Both the position numbers and the translations under genes were made by a program. This document shows positions 6,385 through 6,650 of a stretch of 6,650 nt of DNA, piece after piece. Positions within the stretch are counted from its first letter, which is position 1. The number at the start of each line of letters is the position of its first letter. Origin of the DNA: Actinomycetes bacterium. GTDB taxonomy: Bacteria; Actinomycetota; Actinomycetes; Mycobacteriales; Micromonosporaceae. The notes beneath the pieces were generated by a model that ran no database searches, was not told where the DNA came from, and saw only the letters and a list, made by a program, of their open reading frames with translations. The DNA lies in assembly GCA_021793335.1 (NCBI GenBank), contig JAJYSW010000183.1, positions 1 through 6,650 on the forward strand, given 5' to 3'.

Positions 6385-6430
6385 TTAAAGGGGCCGCAGC
6401 GCTTGCCCATTCGCTGCGGCCCCGTTAAAG
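6383..6430. repeat. 8-bp direct repeats flanking the hairpin
   Basis: CGTTAAAG occurs at 6383-6390 and 6423-6430, exactly bracketing the 12-bp hairpin and overlapping its outermost base on each side. The layout resembles a target-site duplication around a very small element, but the element would be only about 32 bases long and chance or an RNA function is at least as likely. Confidence 0.5.
6390..6423 (+). terminator. 12-bp G/C-rich hairpin, probable terminator of the FAD oxidase gene
   Basis: GGGGCCGCAGCG (6390-6401) pairs perfectly with CGCTGCGGCCCC (6412-6423) around a 10-base loop. It is the strongest hairpin in the window, 124 bases past the stop codon at 6265. No T tract follows on the plus strand; on the minus strand the stem is followed by TTTAAC, so it could work in both directions. 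Termination is inferred. Confidence 0.62.
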
Positions 6431-6448
6431 TGGAGGAGCTCCACTTTT
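6427..6448 (+). terminator. Palindromic hairpin with T tract, second terminator candidate
   Basis: AAAGTGGAG (6427-6435) pairs with CTCCACTTT (6439-6447) around the 3-base loop GAG. Read as a 6-bp GTGGAG/CTCCAC stem, it is followed by four T residues (6445-6448), the classic intrinsic terminator pattern. It could also be an operator for the downstream small ORF. Confidence 0.5.
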
Positions 6449-6455
6449 CATTGGC

Positions 6456-6489
6456 ACCGGTCGAGCTGTGCCCGATTGCTCCGACCGGT
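6456..6489. other. Stem-loop, fourth in the series
   Basis: ACCGGTCG (6456-6463) pairs perfectly with CGACCGGT (6482-6489). The stem can continue with AGC (6464-6466) and GCT (6478-6480) past one bulged C at 6481, giving 11 pairs and an 11-base loop. It sits 41 bases before the ATG of the small ORF, so it may be part of that gene's leader. Confidence 0.45.
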
Positions 6490-6530
6490 TCTGTGCCCCC
6501 GGATGTTCCGTGCCTCCCAGAGGACTGCCC

Positions 6531-6593
6531 ATGTCTCTCTGTTCGGCGTGTCGGCGTGACCGGAACGATTATTACTATGAGGATCGTCGCTGA
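6531..6593 (+). CDS. Small 20-aa ORF with CxxC motif and Tyr-Tyr-Tyr
   Basis: AGAGGA at 6519-6524 lies 6 bases before ATG 6531, the best ribosome binding site after the one for the surface protein. The ORF encodes 20 residues and stops at TGA 6591-6593. The peptide begins MSLCSACRRDR, with Cys4 and Cys7 spaced as CxxC, then three consecutive tyrosines at 14-16 and a basic end; nine of its residues are Arg or Asp/Glu. It could be a small metal-binding peptide, a leader peptide for a downstream gene, or the start of a longer zinc-ribbon protein broken by the TGA. It follows a series of stem-loops, which fits a regulated leader. Function is unknown. Confidence 0.45.
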   Translation: MSLCSACRRDRNDYYYEDRR

Positions 6594-6602
6594 GCGTGGC
6601 CT

Positions 6603-6650
6603 GTGGCAAGGCTGAAAGAACGCTGGGAATCGATGCTGAACCGTTACTCG
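6603..6650 (+). CDS. Possible start of a gene running off the window
   Basis: From GTG 6603, 16 codons are open to the window end and read MARLKERWESMLNRYS, a plausible amphipathic helical start. No Shine-Dalgarno sequence is seen at the right distance; GAGG at 6579-6582 is about 20 bases away. Initiation could be coupled to the small ORF ending 9 bases earlier. The stretch is too short to assign, and another frame from GTG 6596 is also open. Confidence 0.25.
   Translation, partial: MARLKERWESMLNRYS

Noticed and set aside
6577..6615. Twelve-codon ORF from ATG 6577
   Set aside because: It overlaps the better supported small ORF at 6531-6593 in another frame, and no proper ribosome binding site precedes it.

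Overview
The base composition (strong G/C bias, third codon positions almost all G or C), GTG/ATG starts, near-leaderless promoters and protein families point to a high-GC actinobacterium. The glycosyltransferase-like membrane protein and the two-membrane-anchor surface protein recall the Micromonosporales/Glycomycetales. The secreted parts of two proteins are very acidic (by hand count 64 Asp/Glu against 15 Lys/Arg in the serine hydrolase), which would suit a salt-adapted member. That placement is inference. The window looks chromosomal; I see no transposase, integrase, CRISPR array, tRNA or rRNA.

Layout. (1) 1-187: a probable C-terminal scrap of a plus-strand gene ending at 74, then a short convergent gap with a 12-bp tandem repeat. 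(2) 188-2164, minus strand: a 658-aa polytopic membrane protein of the GT-C glycosyltransferase-like type. (3) 2165-2393: divergent intergenic region with weak promoter signals. (4) 2394-3383, plus: a 329-aa surface protein with an N-terminal membrane segment, a small beta-rich domain with two cysteines, a long Gly/Ser/Asp/Glu linker and a C-terminal membrane segment. (5) 3384-3838: 455 bases without a convincing gene, holding a 14-bp hairpin (probable terminator), a long compound inverted repeat and two promoter candidates. One promoter carries the TTGTCAGTG box typical of DNA-damage (PafBC/RecA-NDp) promoters, but with a longer spacer. (6) 3839-4804, plus: a membrane-anchored penicillin-binding-protein/class A beta-lactamase-fold serine hydrolase. 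(7) 4805-4903: a short regulatory region with a perfect 12-bp palindrome overlapping the -10 region of the next gene. (8) 4904-6265, plus: a complete GlcD-type FAD-linked 2-hydroxyacid oxidase/dehydrogenase. (9) 6266-6530: no gene, but four consecutive stem-loops between 6365 and 6489. (10) 6531-6593: a well-supported 20-codon ORF with a CxxC motif and three consecutive tyrosines, then a possible further gene start at 6603 running off the window.

The genes do not form an obvious pathway. Three concern the cell envelope: a putative lipid-linked sugar transferase, a surface protein of unknown role and a serine hydrolase. The FAD enzyme is metabolic and appears to be separately controlled by its own operator. 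I do not see a recognisable defence, biosynthetic or mobile system. The least explained parts are the structured non-coding stretches at 3446-3581 and 6365-6489.
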